Shown here: piece by piece, positions 6,623 to 6,756 of the stretch
How the letters are laid out: each line of letters opens with the position of its first letter
Position numbering within the stretch: position 1 is the first letter of the stretch
Program-made: the position numbers and the translations under genes
Notes under the pieces: model-generated
What the model was told of the DNA's origin: nothing
What the model saw: the letters and a program-made list of their open reading frames with translations, nothing else
Databases searched by the model: none
Origin: Planctomycetota bacterium
GTDB taxonomy: Bacteria > Planctomycetota > Phycisphaerae > WQYP01
Direction: 5' to 3'
Assembly: GCA_021828925.1 (NCBI GenBank)
Contig: JAJZCT010000190.1
Location: 1-6,756, forward strand
Length of the DNA stretch: 6,756 nucleotides

Positions 6623-6756
6623 ATGGCACTAACTATTCCAAAGAAATTTCACGCGGCCCTTGGCAAATTTGTCAGCTTACCGCCGCTCGCGATTGCCACG
6701 TTGGTGAAAGCAGCGCAACAAGCAGCCCCCGCGTCGTCTCTGTGCCCTCTGTTACC
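6623..6756 (+). CDS. Short hypothetical ORF, cut by the window edge
   Basis: The ATG at 6623 opens 44 codons that stay open to the window end. The product begins MALTIPKKFHAALGKF and continues with an Ala-rich, probably helical segment (residues 10-35). From residue 37 on, the codons lie inside the inverted-repeat arm at 6732-6756, so the visible C-terminal part is repeat-derived. A promoter-like element lies 54 nt upstream, but there is no clear Shine-Dalgarno: GAAGG at 6597-6601 is 21 nt from the ATG. I do not recognise a family. It may be a real gene whose 3' end was altered by a repeat, or a chance ORF. Confidence 0.3.
   Translation, partial: MALTIPKKFHAALGKFVSLPPLAIATLVKAAQQAAPASSLCPLL
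6732..6756 (-). repeat. Right arm of the 25-bp inverted repeat, cut by the window edge
   Basis: The exact reverse complement of 6372-6396, reaching the last base of the window. The two arms bound 385 bp. The abrupt end at a repeat suggests an assembly break or a window cut inside a multi-copy element. Confidence 0.9.

Noticed and set aside
6595..6756. Alternative ORF starting with ATG at 6595
   Set aside because: It stays open to the window end, but its composition is irregular (Cys, His and Ser scattered, no hydrophobic or helical pattern). The frame starting at 6623 looks more protein-like.

Overview
This window carries the distal end of a bacterial respiratory complex I (NADH:quinone oxidoreductase) operon. 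After it come one class I aminotransferase gene and a repeat-rich intergenic tail that runs off the right edge. The gene order nuoL-nuoM-nuoN, all on the + strand with short gaps, is the standard end of a 14-gene bacterial nuo operon. The long histidine-rich loop in NuoL, the C-terminal tails on NuoM and NuoN, and the intergenic mosaic of ACAGAG-type 9-mers and GC hairpins recall PVC-group genomes such as Planctomycetota. That placement is an impression from pattern and was not tested by phylogeny.

Layout: 1-1445 is the 3' part of nuoL (5' end outside the window), 1496-3223 is nuoM, and 3251-4861 is nuoN, which probably starts at GTG. A 113-bp gap (4862-4974) holds a small hairpin and a good sigma70-like promoter with an extended -10. 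The aspartate/prephenate-type aminotransferase gene (4975-6189) follows and so looks transcriptionally independent of nuo. From 6190 to 6622 there is no convincing gene. This stretch contains degenerate 9-nt and 7-nt tandem repeats, two GC-rich hairpins and a promoter-like element. A short ORF opens at 6623 and is cut by the window edge. The last 25 bases are an exact inverted copy of 6372-6396, so the window may be a contig that ended at a dispersed repeat.

Function: NuoL, NuoM and NuoN are the three antiporter-like proton-pumping subunits of the membrane arm. Nearly all the key charged residues are visible in NuoL and NuoN. NuoM keeps its essential Glu and Lys but departs from the family at several normally conserved positions: the PDAH motif, a two-residue shortening before the central Lys, and a His-to-Ser change in the HG motif. 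The aminotransferase links oxaloacetate/aspartate and possibly prephenate/arogenate metabolism and has no obvious mechanistic link to complex I. I found no sign of a previously undescribed multi-gene system. The most notable points are the divergent NuoM and the inverted repeat pair bounding about 385 bp at the right end.
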